A DNA stretch of 44,281 bases from Chloroflexota bacterium (GCA_009840355.1 VXNZ01000004.1:1-44281), one strand, 5' to 3'; positions 1 through 12,348 are shown, counted from the first letter of the stretch. Numbers and translations are program-made. Notes: a model not told the origin generated them from the sequence alone.

Positions 1-861
1 ATTCTGTGCCATCTCGTAGCCGTCCTGCTTGCGAATCGCTTGCAATACCTCGACCTTCTTGTTCCTGAGCGACTCGGAATCGGCGTTGTTCGGCGGTTCC
101 ATGGCAACCAAAGTCAGCAGCTGCAACAGATGATTTTGCACCATATCGCGCACGACGCCGGACTCGTCGTAGAATCCGCCGCGCTCTTCCACCGTAATCT
201 CCTCGGCAACGGTGATGCGCACATTGTCGATGTAGTTGCGATTCCACAGCGGCTCGAAAATCGCGTTCGCAAAGCGGAAGACCAGCAGGTTCTGCACCAT
301 GTGCTTGCCCAAGTAATGGTCGATGCGATAGACTTGGCTTTCGTCGAACACCTGCCCGACCAGATTGTCTAGCTCGACAGCGGAGCGCAAATCATTGCCG
401 AATGGTTTTTCGATGACGACCCTGCGCCAGCCCGTCGTCTCAGCCGCGAGACCCTGCGCCTTGATGTTTCTGACCGCAGTCTCGAATAGCCATGGCGCGA
501 TGGATAGGTAGAATAGCCAGTTCGCGGGAACATCCGCGCCGCCGTCGAGCGTCTGTAAACCTCGCTTCAGAATGCCAAGCCCGTCCGAAGTGCCAAGATC
601 GCCGCGAATGTAATGGATGCGGCTCGCGAACGCTCGCCAAGCGTCGCGCTGCGCCGCAAGATCGCGGAATTCGCTGACCTTGTTCCACATGAACTCGCGG
701 TACGAATCGCTGTTGAAGTCCGACCGCGCGAAGCAGACGACCCGCAGGTTGTCCGGTATGCGCTTGCGGTAAGTCAGCTCGAACAGCGCGGGCATCAGCT
801 TGCGCTGCGCGAGATCGCCCGTGCCGCCGAAGATGACGATGCTTGTGCTTGGCATGCCCAT
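1..861 (-). CDS. zwf: Glucose-6-phosphate dehydrogenase, C-terminus cut by window edge
   Basis: This enzyme oxidises glucose 6-phosphate to 6-phosphogluconolactone with NAD(P)+, the first step of the oxidative pentose-phosphate pathway in the cytoplasm. The first 287 codons are present and the rest lies left of base 1. The N-terminus (MGMPSTSIVIFGGTGDL) carries the Rossmann GGTGDLA loop. An EKPFG motif and the active-site block RIDHYLGK follow, then EEITVEERGGFYDESG and RDMVQNHLLQLL, all typical of the family. After DHYLGK most homologues have Glu; here it is His (DHYLGKHMVQN). The ATG at 861 overlaps the TGA of gnd in TGATG, so translation is probably coupled; a second ATG at 855 is possible. 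It is the last visible gene of the pgi-gnd-zwf block. The family call is very secure. Confidence 0.95.
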   Translation of the reverse strand, partial: MGMPSTSIVIFGGTGDLAQRKLMPALFELTYRKRIPDNLRVVCFARSDFNSDSYREFMWNKVSEFRDLAAQRDAWRAFASRIHYIRGDLGTSDGLGILKRGLQTLDGGADVPANWLFYLSIAPWLFETAVRNIKAQGLAAETTGWRRVVIEKPFGNDLRSAVELDNLVGQVFDESQVYRIDHYLGKHMVQNLLVFRFANAIFEPLWNRNYIDNVRITVAEEITVEERGGFYDESGVVRDMVQNHLLQLLTLVAMEPPNNADSESLRNKKVEVLQAIRKQDGYEMAQN

Positions 862-1769
862 CACTCAGTCCTGCGCACGCTGTGCCCGCCGAATTGGTTG
901 CGCATCGCGGCGAGCAGTTTCGCTCCGAACGGCGCATCCTGACGCGATCGAAAGCGCGCCTGCAACGACGCTGCGATAACAGGCATAGGCACGGCAAGGT
1001 CTATGGACTCTTCGAGCGTCCAGCGCCCTTCGCCGGAGTCTTCAACATACGCCTGTATGCCCGCCAGATCGCCGTCTTCATCCAGCGCCGCCGCGGTCAG
1101 ATCAAGCAGCCACGAGCGCACGACGCTGCCGTAGCGCCAGATATGCGCGACCTGCGCCAGGTCGAAGTCCATATCCTGCTTGGCTTCCATCAGCTCGAAG
1201 CCCTCGGCGAACGCTTGCATCATCCCGTACTCGATGCCGTTGTGCACCATCTTCACAAAATGCCCCGCTCCTGACGGCCCCACACGACCATAGCCAATAT
1301 TGTCGCCCGGTGCGAGCGTGCGAAATATCGGTTCGAGCCGCGCGTAGGCATCAGCATCGCCGCCGACCATCAGGCTATAGCCCTCTGTTAGCCCCCAAAT
1401 ACCGCCGCTCGTGCCGGCGTCCAACATCGAAATGCCGTGGGCTTGCAAGGCGTCGGCGCGGCGAATCGTGTCTTTGTAATTCGAATTGCCGCCGTCGATT
1501 ACAGTATCACCCTCGGATAGCGCGCCGGATAGGGCATCTATCGTGCTGTCTGTAGTGTCGCCAGCCGGCACCATCACCCACACCGCGCGAGGCGGCGCAA
1601 GCAGCGACACAAGCTCTTCGATGGAACCTGACGAGACCGCGCCGCCACTCTTAGCCGCTCGACGAGCGGATTCATCCCGGTCGAACACGACAACCCGATG
1701 CCCGTTGCGCAGCAAGCGCAAGGTCATATTGCCGCCCATTCGCCCAAGCCCAATCATTCCAAGTTCCAA
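861..1769 (-). CDS. gnd: 6-phosphogluconate dehydrogenase, decarboxylating, short form
   Basis: Oxidative decarboxylation of 6-phosphogluconate to ribulose 5-phosphate in the cytoplasm. The predicted protein has 302 residues, the length of the short GndA-like form (about 300) rather than the 470-residue E. coli type. Visible features are the N-terminal nucleotide loop GMIGLGRMGGNM, the substrate motif GGNSNYKDT, the segment MLDAGTSGGIWG, and the catalytic Lys/Asn region HFVKMVHNGIEYGMMQ. The open frame extends back to 1979, but a TTG at 1769 preceded by GGAGGA at 1777-1782 (7-nt spacing) fits the start of the Rossmann fold, so I chose it. The longer reading would also overlap the end of pgi. 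It lies 34 nt after pgi and overlaps zwf by one base, indicating one operon. NAD versus NADP preference cannot be read confidently. Confidence 0.94.
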   Translation of the reverse strand: MELGMIGLGRMGGNMTLRLLRNGHRVVVFDRDESARRAAKSGGAVSSGSIEELVSLLAPPRAVWVMVPAGDTTDSTIDALSGALSEGDTVIDGGNSNYKDTIRRADALQAHGISMLDAGTSGGIWGLTEGYSLMVGGDADAYARLEPIFRTLAPGDNIGYGRVGPSGAGHFVKMVHNGIEYGMMQAFAEGFELMEAKQDMDFDLAQVAHIWRYGSVVRSWLLDLTAAALDEDGDLAGIQAYVEDSGEGRWTLEESIDLAVPMPVIAASLQARFRSRQDAPFGAKLLAAMRNQFGGHSVRRTE

Positions 1770-1803
1770 GATGCTATCCTCCGGAATGCGAAATTCATGC
1801 GCG

Positions 1804-3408
1804 TCAGTCAAGGCAGTTCGCCAAGTCGAATATAGTCTGCGCCGCATCGCGTGGCAGATTGATACGTGCGACCGGACGACCCAGCGCGGCAAGCGCATTA
1901 AGGTCGCCCTGTGCCTGCGCCGCGGCGAGCGTGCGGAATGTGAACGCCGCGTCAGGTATTGTAACATCGGCGCCGTCAAGCTGCGTCAATTGCAGAAACA
2001 ACCCGTTCCCCGCGCCGCCCTTGTGCAACTGCCCAGTGGAATGCAGGTAGCGCGGTCCGTAGGCGAACGTAGTAGCAATACCACATGCCGCGCTAATCTT
2101 GCCGCGCAGGCGATCAATCGCAGATTCCAATTCAACAGTCGGTTTAGCGAATGCGGTAATGGCGAGATAGTCCCCGTCGCACACTTCGTTTATCAGTGCA
2201 ACCAGCGAGCCAACGGTATCTATCGATGGCGCTATTCCCGTAGTGTGGTAGTCGGCGAGCAGGCGCTCGGTGTTGTCCTTTGCGCTCTGCACATCCGGCT
2301 GATCGAATGGGTGAATGCCGATCAGACTGCCAGCGACCGCGGTGGCAAACTGCCAGCGAAAGAACTCGCCGCCGATGTCGTGCCTGTCTTCCAGCGTCAA
2401 CCTGACAGCAGGAATACCGGCAGACTCAACACGGTCGATGTACGAGTCAGTGTCCGCCGTATCATCGCCATTCAGCCGCGCATAGACGAACAACCTGTCA
2501 TCACCGATGGCATCGACATCGAGGGACGGCTCGCCCGCAATCGGCACGATTCCGCTGCCATCTTTGCCCGTGCTTTCCGCCAAGAGCTGCTCTACCCACA
2601 ATCCAAAGCCGTCAAGCGAAGGCGTCGAGACGACGGTCAGCTTGTCGCGACCGGCTACGGCATTCGTGCCGATGAAAGCGCCAAGCCACGCGCCCGGGTT
2701 ATCCCGCGCAGGTATGCCCGGAGCGCACGCAGCGCCCATCGCAACTACGCGATCCAGCAGCGCGGCGATGTCAATGCCTATCAGAGCCGCAGGCACAAGG
2801 CCAAACAGCGATTGCGCCGAGTATCGCCCGCCAATGTCTGCCGGGTTCGTGAAAACGTGCCGGAATCCTTGCTCTTCCGCCAAGCGCTCTAGCGCCGTGC
2901 CGGAATCGCATATCGCTGCGAAATGCTGTCCGGCGTCGGCAGCGCCAAGTTCGCGTTCGACTTCGGCGCGGAAGTAGCGATAGAGCATATTCGGCTCAAT
3001 GGTCGTGCCGGACTTGGACGCGACGATGAACAAAGTCTTGGTGCAATCAATAGCCTGCGATGCCTCCGCGATGGTATCCGGAATCGTGGTGTCCAGCACC
3101 AGCAGTTCCGGGTATCCGTCCGCGCTGCCGAACAGGCGCTGCAGTGCCAACGCGCCAAGGCTGCTGCCACCCATTCCCAGCAGAACGACAAGTCTATAGC
3201 CGTCGCCCTTCACTTCATCCGTGAAGGCTTGCAATTCAGCGACACGCCCGCGCATTTCGCCCGCAACGGTGAGCCAGCCGAGCCTATCAACAATCTCCGA
3301 CGGATCGGACTTCCAGACGGTATGGTCGCGCTGCCAAATACGCTGCGGCACTTGCCGACTGTCCAAGTCGGCTATCGCGCTGGCTACAGAGTCTATGAGG
3401 CTGCTCAT
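1804..3408 (-). CDS. pgi: Glucose-6-phosphate isomerase
   Basis: Interconverts glucose 6-phosphate and fructose 6-phosphate. The protein has 534 residues. Family motifs are GMGGSSLGA (about 79-86), SKSGTT (131-136, the phosphate-binding loop), ESTGKDG, FDQPDVQSAKDNT and HSTGQLHKGG near the C-terminus. This sequence type is the one often fused behind transaldolase in Tal-Pgi proteins of Chloroflexi and actinobacteria. Here the transaldolase half is absent: the gene starts at ATG 3408 and the upstream sequence is a divergent promoter region. It leads the block pgi-gnd-zwf, so one transcript would supply the hexose-phosphate pool and both dehydrogenases of the oxidative pentose-phosphate route. 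The call is secure from motifs. Confidence 0.94.
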   Translation of the reverse strand: MSSLIDSVASAIADLDSRQVPQRIWQRDHTVWKSDPSEIVDRLGWLTVAGEMRGRVAELQAFTDEVKGDGYRLVVLLGMGGSSLGALALQRLFGSADGYPELLVLDTTIPDTIAEASQAIDCTKTLFIVASKSGTTIEPNMLYRYFRAEVERELGAADAGQHFAAICDSGTALERLAEEQGFRHVFTNPADIGGRYSAQSLFGLVPAALIGIDIAALLDRVVAMGAACAPGIPARDNPGAWLGAFIGTNAVAGRDKLTVVSTPSLDGFGLWVEQLLAESTGKDGSGIVPIAGEPSLDVDAIGDDRLFVYARLNGDDTADTDSYIDRVESAGIPAVRLTLEDRHDIGGEFFRWQFATAVAGSLIGIHPFDQPDVQSAKDNTERLLADYHTTGIAPSIDTVGSLVALINEVCDGDYLAITAFAKPTVELESAIDRLRGKISAACGIATTFAYGPRYLHSTGQLHKGGAGNGLFLQLTQLDGADVTIPDAAFTFRTLAAAQAQGDLNALAALGRPVARINLPRDAAQTIFDLANCLD

Positions 3409-3450
3409 GGTTGATACCCGCTTGTCGTATCTGACTGCTTCGATATTGCC

Positions 3451-3479
3451 ATTGTAGGCATTGGAGGGTAGAGATTCAA
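3451..3479 (-). promoter_or_regulatory. Sigma-70-like promoter for pgi-gnd-zwf
   Basis: On the minus strand, TTGAAT (3479-3474), a 17-bp spacer and TACAAT (3456-3451) lie about 40 nt upstream of the pgi ATG. The spacing is ideal and both hexamers are close to consensus. It is divergent from the MFS gene promoter at 3518-3547. Confidence 0.55.
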
Positions 3480-3517
3480 TCCAGTTGAGAAATCGCTTGG
3501 CATGTACAAGTAATTCT

Positions 3518-3547
3518 TTGCGCCAGTGTTCGGTGCGCGAGTATAAT
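3518..3547 (+). promoter_or_regulatory. Sigma-70-like promoter for the MFS gene
   Basis: TTGCGC (3518-3523), an 18-bp spacer and a perfect TATAAT (3542-3547) lie in the divergent region between pgi and the MFS transporter. The leader to the preferred ATG at 3674 would be about 120 nt. Confidence 0.45.
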
Positions 3548-3673
3548 TCCTCGCAATGAATTGTCAGATTACCAATCTACGTCTTCGAGCGACCGTTGCG
3601 ATTCGTTAGAAGGCGTGGGCTAGGGCGTACAAGCACAGGCAGCCCGCCTCCTCCGTCACGAGGGCGATGGCTG

Positions 3674-4894
3674 ATGCCGTGGTCTGCGCTCGCGTACGGC
3701 GACTACCGCATGCTGTGGCTGTCCGGCGTGGCGCAGATGCTCACGATGCAGATGCGAACGCTGGTCAGCGCCGTGTGGCTGTATGAAGCCACCGGATCGG
3801 GCCTGCAATTGGGGTTGCTTGGAGGCGTGCAACTGCTGGTGCAACTTCCGGCAATCCTGTACGGTGGCGCGCTTGCCGATCAAATCGACCGCAAGAAGCT
3901 GATGGCATACACGCAGCTCGTCAGCGTTGTGCTCATCGGCGTGATGACAGTGCTCGCGGCAACCGACAGCCTGCGCCCTTGGCACATCTACGCTGTGACC
4001 GCCATCCTGAGTGTGTCCAGCACACTGGGCAATCCGTCGCGTTCAGCGTTGACCGCGAATGTCGTGCCGCGCTCGCACCTGATGCACGCCGTAGCGCTGA
4101 ACACCGCGACTTTCCAGATTGGCGCAGTCGCGGCACCGCTGGCGTTCTCCGCAGCCGTGTATCTGCTCAACAACAACTACGCCTACATATTTGGCATTAC
4201 GACGCTCATAGCGCTGCCGAGCGTTGTAATGCCGCTGCTGATTCGCACTTCGGGCATTCCGCAGAACAGGCAGCAGGAAGGCTCGGTCATCAAGCGCATC
4301 ATCGACGGCTTCCGATACGTCAAAGGGCATCCCATATTGCCCGGCTTGTATGCGATGGACATCGGCGTAACCATCGTTAGCCATTACCGGCAGATATTGC
4401 CGCTATTCGCGGACAGGCTGTTCAAGGGCGGCGCGGTTACCGTAGGCTACATGAACGCTGCGAACTCGGCAGGTGGCATACTCGGCACATTCTCGGTGCT
4501 GTTCCTGACGAACTTTCGGCGCAAGGGCATGATGGTCGTCATAGCCACGCTGATATACGCGTCACTGCTCATCGCGCTCGGCTTCACCACAGCGCTGTGG
4601 CTTGGGCTGATAATTCTTGCCGGGCTTGGCGCATCGGACGCCGTAGGAATGGCTACGCGCCAGACGACAGTGCAGCTCACCACATCGGACAACATGCGAG
4701 GACGCGCCGTCAGCTTCTCGTCCGTGTCTGCCATGACCGCGAACAACCTTGGCACACTCGAAGTCGGGGTGATGTCCGACCTAATCGGCGCGGACAACAC
4801 GCTGATACTCGGCGGCGGCATCGGCATCGCCGTCGTGCTGATAGTGTGGTTGACAGTGCGCGGCATAAGAGAGTATCGCTATCCGGACGACTAA
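3674..4894 (+). CDS. MFS transporter, EntS-like exporter family
   Basis: An integral membrane secondary transporter of about 406 residues with the alternating hydrophobic segments of a 12-helix major facilitator. Early residues (MPWSALAYGDYRMLWLSG) match the usual start of the enterobactin-exporter or 'transmembrane secretion effector' branch. GGALADQIDRKKLM is the loop 2-3 signature (G-x-x-x-D-x-x-x-R-R/K). NPSRSALTANVVPRSHLMHAVALN is the segment typical of this branch. The open frame begins at TTG 3596, but the extra 26 residues are Arg/Pro-rich and unlike the family. ATG 3674, with GAGG about 10 nt upstream, is the more likely start. A second protein of the same branch is encoded at 26739-28076 and shares the NPSRQAL/MNAVALN-type segment. 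The substrate is unknown. Confidence 0.87.
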   Translation: MPWSALAYGDYRMLWLSGVAQMLTMQMRTLVSAVWLYEATGSGLQLGLLGGVQLLVQLPAILYGGALADQIDRKKLMAYTQLVSVVLIGVMTVLAATDSLRPWHIYAVTAILSVSSTLGNPSRSALTANVVPRSHLMHAVALNTATFQIGAVAAPLAFSAAVYLLNNNYAYIFGITTLIALPSVVMPLLIRTSGIPQNRQQEGSVIKRIIDGFRYVKGHPILPGLYAMDIGVTIVSHYRQILPLFADRLFKGGAVTVGYMNAANSAGGILGTFSVLFLTNFRRKGMMVVIATLIYASLLIALGFTTALWLGLIILAGLGASDAVGMATRQTTVQLTTSDNMRGRAVSFSSVSAMTANNLGTLEVGVMSDLIGADNTLILGGGIGIAVVLIVWLTVRGIREYRYPDD

Positions 4895-4910
4895 TTGATT
4901 CCTTGACTAA

Positions 4911-4946
4911 TTCGCCAACATCGCGAATTCTGCTATAGTATAGAAT
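4911..4946 (+). promoter_or_regulatory. Possible promoter for the sulfurtransferase gene
   Basis: An AT-rich stretch TATAGTATAGAAT (4934-4946) supplies good -10 sequences in an otherwise GC-rich gap. The -35 is weak: TTCGCC (4911-4916) sits 17 bp before TATAGT, while the better TTGACT (4903-4908) is 25 bp away. Only the -10 region is convincing. Confidence 0.35.
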
Positions 4947-4986
4947 ACAAGGTTCGGTACGATTCACTCACGCTAGAGGCAACGAT

Positions 4987-5832
4987 ATGACGACTCAGGG
5001 ATACGCGAACCCAGACATTTTGGTTGACGGCGACTGGCTCGAAGCCCGATTGGACAACTCCGACATTCGCATCGTCGATTGCGATCCGTATGACGCTTAC
5101 GGCAGGGCGCACATAAAGGGCGCGGTGGGCATTCCGGTACACCATTACATCAAGGAGCCGGGCTACGATGGCGACCCACGCGGAAATCCGCTAGTCGCGC
5201 CGCCGGACACGATGAAAGAATTGATGGAGCGCATGGGCATCGGCGACGATACTCTCGTCGTCTCATACGACAGCAACGGCGGATTGTGGTCAACCCGTTT
5301 CTGGTGGGTGCTCAACTACTACGGGCACACGAATGTAAAGGTGCTCAACGGCGGCTGGAAGAAGTGGTACGACGAAGGCCGCCCCACATCCATCAGCGCG
5401 GCGGCGGACGCGGGTGTTACATTCACGCCGCGCGCCAACGACAGCCTCGTCTGCACGCTGGACTACGGCGTCGCCAATGTGGGCAACGACGATGTAGTGT
5501 TCCTTGATGTGCGCTCGGACGGCGAGTGGGACGGCAGCAATTCGCGCGGCAACGCCCGCGCGGGCAGAATCCCCGGCGCCGTTCACCTTGAATGGCTGAA
5601 CTTCATCACTGACGACAGTCATCAGACTATCAAGCCTGCGGACGAACTACGGGCGATGCTCGCCGAGGTGGGCGCGACGCCGGAAAAAGAAATCATCACC
5701 TATTGACAGGGCGGCATCCGTGCGGCGCACGGCGTGTTCATCCTGAAGCTGCTCGGATACGACCGGGCGCGAAATTACGACGGCTCTATGGGCGAGTGGG
5801 CAAACCGTGAAGGCACGCCGCTCGTCGTCTAG
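4987..5832 (+). CDS. Selenocysteine-containing sulfurtransferase (rhodanese-type), in-frame TGA read as Sec
   Basis: Two-domain thiosulfate/3-mercaptopyruvate sulfurtransferase, 281 residues when TGA 5704-5706 is read through to TAG 5830-5832. That is the normal length of the SseA/CysA-type family. The N-terminal rhodanese domain (about 9-135) is catalytically dead, with Asp95 in the loop YDSNGG, as is usual for this family. The C-terminal domain (about 165-281) has FLDVRSDGEWDGS and the active loop IITY-U-QGGIRAAHG, followed by YDGSMGEWANR. Relatives have Cys where TGA stands (YC-x-x-G), so codon 240 is very probably selenocysteine, the residue that would carry the persulfide sulfur. A hairpin 17 nt after the TGA could be the SECIS. 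GAGG precedes ATG 4987 by 8 nt. Standard gene finding would stop at 5706 and lose the active site. A sequencing error or nonsense mutation is possible, but a second Sec-type gene in the window makes that unlikely. Confidence 0.85.
5704..5732 (+). promoter_or_regulatory. Sec codon and candidate bacterial SECIS in the sulfurtransferase gene
   Basis: TGA at 5704-5706 is followed by a perfect 6-bp stem, CCGTGC (5718-5723) and GCACGG (5727-5732), closing loop GGC. The loop begins 17 nt after the TGA, inside the 16-37 nt range described for bacterial SECIS elements, and has G at its first position. It lacks the common GU loop pair, so support is moderate. Confidence 0.5.
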
Positions 5833-5870
5833 GCGCAGTTCATCAGACATATTTCAGATGCAAGTGAAGG

Positions 5871-5912
5871 TGCAGCGTTTCCTCTTACCTGAAAAGGAAA
5901 CGCTGTATTTTC
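5871..5912 (+). terminator. Intrinsic terminator after the sulfurtransferase gene
   Basis: A perfect 10-bp stem, CAGCGTTTCC (5873-5882) and GGAAACGCTG (5896-5905), with a 13-nt loop, is extendable by G-U and U-A pairs to 12 bp and is followed by TATTTT. It lies 40 nt after the TAG at 5832. It supports the idea that the gene really ends there and not at the internal TGA. Confidence 0.75.
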
Positions 5913-6058
5913 GCAGTGCAGTATCGCTAACAGGGCACAGTCAATGCGATGTTGGCGCTTTTCACTCATCCTTCGTAGCCTTCTCAAGTCTCCCTCCCGT
6001 CAAGAAGTAAGGGATTCTTCCCTATGCTAACGCGACTACTGCAGATACGGACTACTCA

Positions 6059-9817
<3,759 letters not shown>

Positions 9818-10029
9818 CGACTAGAGTGACGAGAATCTCGTCAATGTCTCGCGCCTTTACTTCCCATTAAGTGGCAAAGGGACAATCGGCGCGGCATCAA
9901 CTTGGCGCTGCGCATCTGCAACCTGACTCTCAGCCCTTCTTGCTCGGAATAACACAGTTTAGAAGAGCGCGGGGACAGACGAAGCGCACGCGGCAAGAGC
10001 ATAACGCCTGTCGTTGTCTTTACCCGGGC

Positions 10030-12348
10030 TCACGGCTCCACCACCGTTAGCGTAAAGAACGAATCGTCCTCGTTGCTACAGTTGTCCTCGTCGTCGCAGG
10101 CGCTTAGGTAAACCGTCGTCGTGCCCATGTTGGACGCCTTCAGCCGCAAGACGCCCGTGTTCGTGATGCTGCTGCCAATCGCCAAATACGGCTTATCAAC
10201 CTCGAAGAAGTAATCTACTATCAGGTCATCGTCCGGATCATCAAAGACTAGCGACACGTCCAGAACTTCCAACTCACCGACGGCAAGGGTCCTGTCCCGC
10301 AGTGCGCCCACAACATCCGGCCCTTTATTCAGCTCTTCATCCGGATCGGTAACGAACAGCACAAATGTCAGATCGGAGAAATCGCTGCAGCCCGCGTAGC
10401 TGCAAGCCCGCACCGACACCACGCTTCTGCCCTTTTCCGTGCCTTCTAGTGTGAGAATGCCTGCCCGCGAGATGTCGCTTTCCTCGGCAACTTCGGGCTT
10501 CTGCAGAATGTAGTCGTAGCGCGTGACTCGGTATCGCTCCGGCGCCTCGAACGAGTCGCTCACTGAGACATCAATCGACCTTCCTAATTTCACGGTTTGG
10601 TCAGGTACTTTGCCCACGACTGTCGGAGGCATTCGCGGCGGCTCAGTCACATCAAGGCGGAATAGCAATTTTTCGCTGACAGCAGTACTCTTGCCATCGC
10701 TCGCGCTAAGGGAAACAAGCGTAAAGCCCATCGACAAGCCTGTAGCATACAAAATGCCCGTGGCGGCGTCCGTGCGTAGTGCGGCGACCTTGCCGTCCGA
10801 ATGCCAGACCGGATACTCCGCAATCGCCTCGCCGTCAGGGTCATCGAACAGCGTTGAAACATCAATCGAAATCGTCTCCCCTACACGGGTCGTATGGTCG
10901 TCGATGATTCCGGCCGCGACCGGCGGATTGTTGGGCGGCGGCAGTATTGTGAGCGTGAATCGCAACGCGTCCGCGATGCCGCCGCACCCGTGCGAGTCGC
11001 AGGCGCTGACTGACACTGCCGTATCGCCTTCCCGCACGCCTACAAGTTCTACGATGCGACGAAATCGGTCAACGCTGCCCGTTGCAAATTCGCCGTCGTC
11101 AATGTACAACTGATAGCCGATAATCTTGTCGGCCTCAAAGTCCCAAAATGCCCGCGCCAGAGGTGCCGCAATTGTCTCGCCCACACGCACTTGCTGATCG
11201 CCGATACCGCTGACTGCCTGCGGCGGCCGATTACGATATACAACATTCACCAGAACCGCCACATTGTCCGTCTCAGAACATTCCCCTCCGACACACAAGT
11301 TCAACGCAATCCAAGACTCCCCTTCACTGATGCCTGTAACCGTCAGCAGCCCGGTATATGTGTCAATATCCCCTTGTACGACAGAAGTATCGCTTACTAT
11401 TGCCCTGTAGCGTAGCGCGCCATCGCGCTGCGTGTCCGCGAATGTCTTCGACGCGTCCAATACAAGCGATTCACCAACCAAGACCGTATGCCCACCAATG
11501 GCTGCGGGAATTTCCGGCTCACTGGTAGGAATAGGAGCTGGCGCAGGTGTGCTAACTTGCGTCGCAGTCGGAATGGCTGTAACGGCAACTGCCGTAGGCG
11601 TAGATTGCTGCACTATTACGGTTGGTTGCACCGTGCTAGTCGGAGTCGGGGTAGGTGCCAGCGGCACGCGCGTGGTTGGCATTGGCGTGGGTGTAGTTCC
11701 CACGATGACACTTGCAGCGGGCGTTGCGACAACCGTAAGCGAAACCGTTGGCGTAGGGGAACTCACAGGCGTTTGCGCAACTCGAGTTGGCAGGGCAGGC
11801 GGAGTCGGCAAGCCTCCGGTCAGCGGCTGCACCGGCGCAGTCGTCGGCAATGGCGTGGCTGTGGGCTGCGCGGTCGCAATAAGGTCGGCAACCCGCAGGG
11901 ACTCCGAAGGTGCGCCGACCACTTCGACAAGCCAGTTGCCATCGTCCTGCTTTCTGGCGGCGAAGTTGTACGCTTGGTCGTTTATGCTGGCGTTCTGCGC
12001 TTCAAGGACCGTCGTAGCGTTGAGGAATAGGAAGGAAGCCGTGCCGGACTCATCAACGCGAAACTCTTCTGTGGTGGCAGGATATGTGCAACTATCGCCC
12101 GGCGAAACGACCTGCCCTACCCGACAGTCAGTTGACGCTTCAGAATCGCTGCTGGTAGCAGAAGGGGTCTGAGAGGTCAGTTGTGGCGAAGTTTGCGCTG
12201 AATCAGACTGCTCTACCTCTAGCGCGGATGCGCCGTCCGCCGACGGCGTGCCGGGCAATACCGGCGGCGTTTCGCGTGTGCATGCCGACAGCAGAAATAC
12301 CGCAAGCAATAGCGACAAGAGTGGTGCGGAGTGAATTGAGTGCTTCAA
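10030..12348 (-). CDS. Large lipoprotein with five Ig-like repeats
   Basis: Predicted surface lipoprotein of 772 residues. The signal peptide ends in lipobox LLSAC with acceptor C23. A Ser/Thr-rich linker and a small domain (about 75-165) containing CTYPATTEEF follow. Next is a long Pro/Thr/Val stalk (about 165-290). Five tandem domains of about 90-100 residues fill the rest. Four begin with a Pro-Pro-x-Val-like turn and a D-x-x-x-x-V/L-G-E/R segment, as in NRPPQAV, NNPPVAA and RMPPTVV. Each ends in a T/V-x-V-S-x-x-A-C/S strand, resembling cadherin-like or Ig-like surface repeats. Paired cysteines near the repeat ends (ACDSHGC, ACSYAGC, ACDDEDNC) suggest disulfides. The start is TTG 12348 with GAGGA just upstream. 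Adhesion or a cell-surface structural role is an inference; no enzymatic motif is visible. Confidence 0.8.
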   Translation of the reverse strand: MKHSIHSAPLLSLLLAVFLLSACTRETPPVLPGTPSADGASALEVEQSDSAQTSPQLTSQTPSATSSDSEASTDCRVGQVVSPGDSCTYPATTEEFRVDESGTASFLFLNATTVLEAQNASINDQAYNFAARKQDDGNWLVEVVGAPSESLRVADLIATAQPTATPLPTTAPVQPLTGGLPTPPALPTRVAQTPVSSPTPTVSLTVVATPAASVIVGTTPTPMPTTRVPLAPTPTPTSTVQPTVIVQQSTPTAVAVTAIPTATQVSTPAPAPIPTSEPEIPAAIGGHTVLVGESLVLDASKTFADTQRDGALRYRAIVSDTSVVQGDIDTYTGLLTVTGISEGESWIALNLCVGGECSETDNVAVLVNVVYRNRPPQAVSGIGDQQVRVGETIAAPLARAFWDFEADKIIGYQLYIDDGEFATGSVDRFRRIVELVGVREGDTAVSVSACDSHGCGGIADALRFTLTILPPPNNPPVAAGIIDDHTTRVGETISIDVSTLFDDPDGEAIAEYPVWHSDGKVAALRTDAATGILYATGLSMGFTLVSLSASDGKSTAVSEKLLFRLDVTEPPRMPPTVVGKVPDQTVKLGRSIDVSVSDSFEAPERYRVTRYDYILQKPEVAEESDISRAGILTLEGTEKGRSVVSVRACSYAGCSDFSDLTFVLFVTDPDEELNKGPDVVGALRDRTLAVGELEVLDVSLVFDDPDDDLIVDYFFEVDKPYLAIGSSITNTGVLRLKASNMGTTTVYLSACDDEDNCSNEDDSFFTLTVVEP

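Noticed and set aside
1486-2892. A 468-codon plus-strand frame opposite gnd and pgi
   Set aside because: It is the antisense of two strongly recognised genes, shows no family motif, and is rich in Arg as expected for shadow frames in GC-rich DNA.
4987-5706. Sulfurtransferase as a truncated pseudogene ending at 5706
   Set aside because: The frame continues with perfect family sequence to the normal length after a single TGA at the catalytic position, with a terminator after the second stop, so selenocysteine is the better explanation.
5833-6058. Cobalamin or SAM riboswitch upstream of metH
   Set aside because: I looked for a B12-box or SAM-box core and found neither; the main structure there is the terminator of the preceding gene.
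9818-10029. Terminator between metH and the lipoprotein gene
   Set aside because: GACGAGAATCTCGTC near 9828 is palindromic but is not followed by a T-tract on either strand, so I did not call it.
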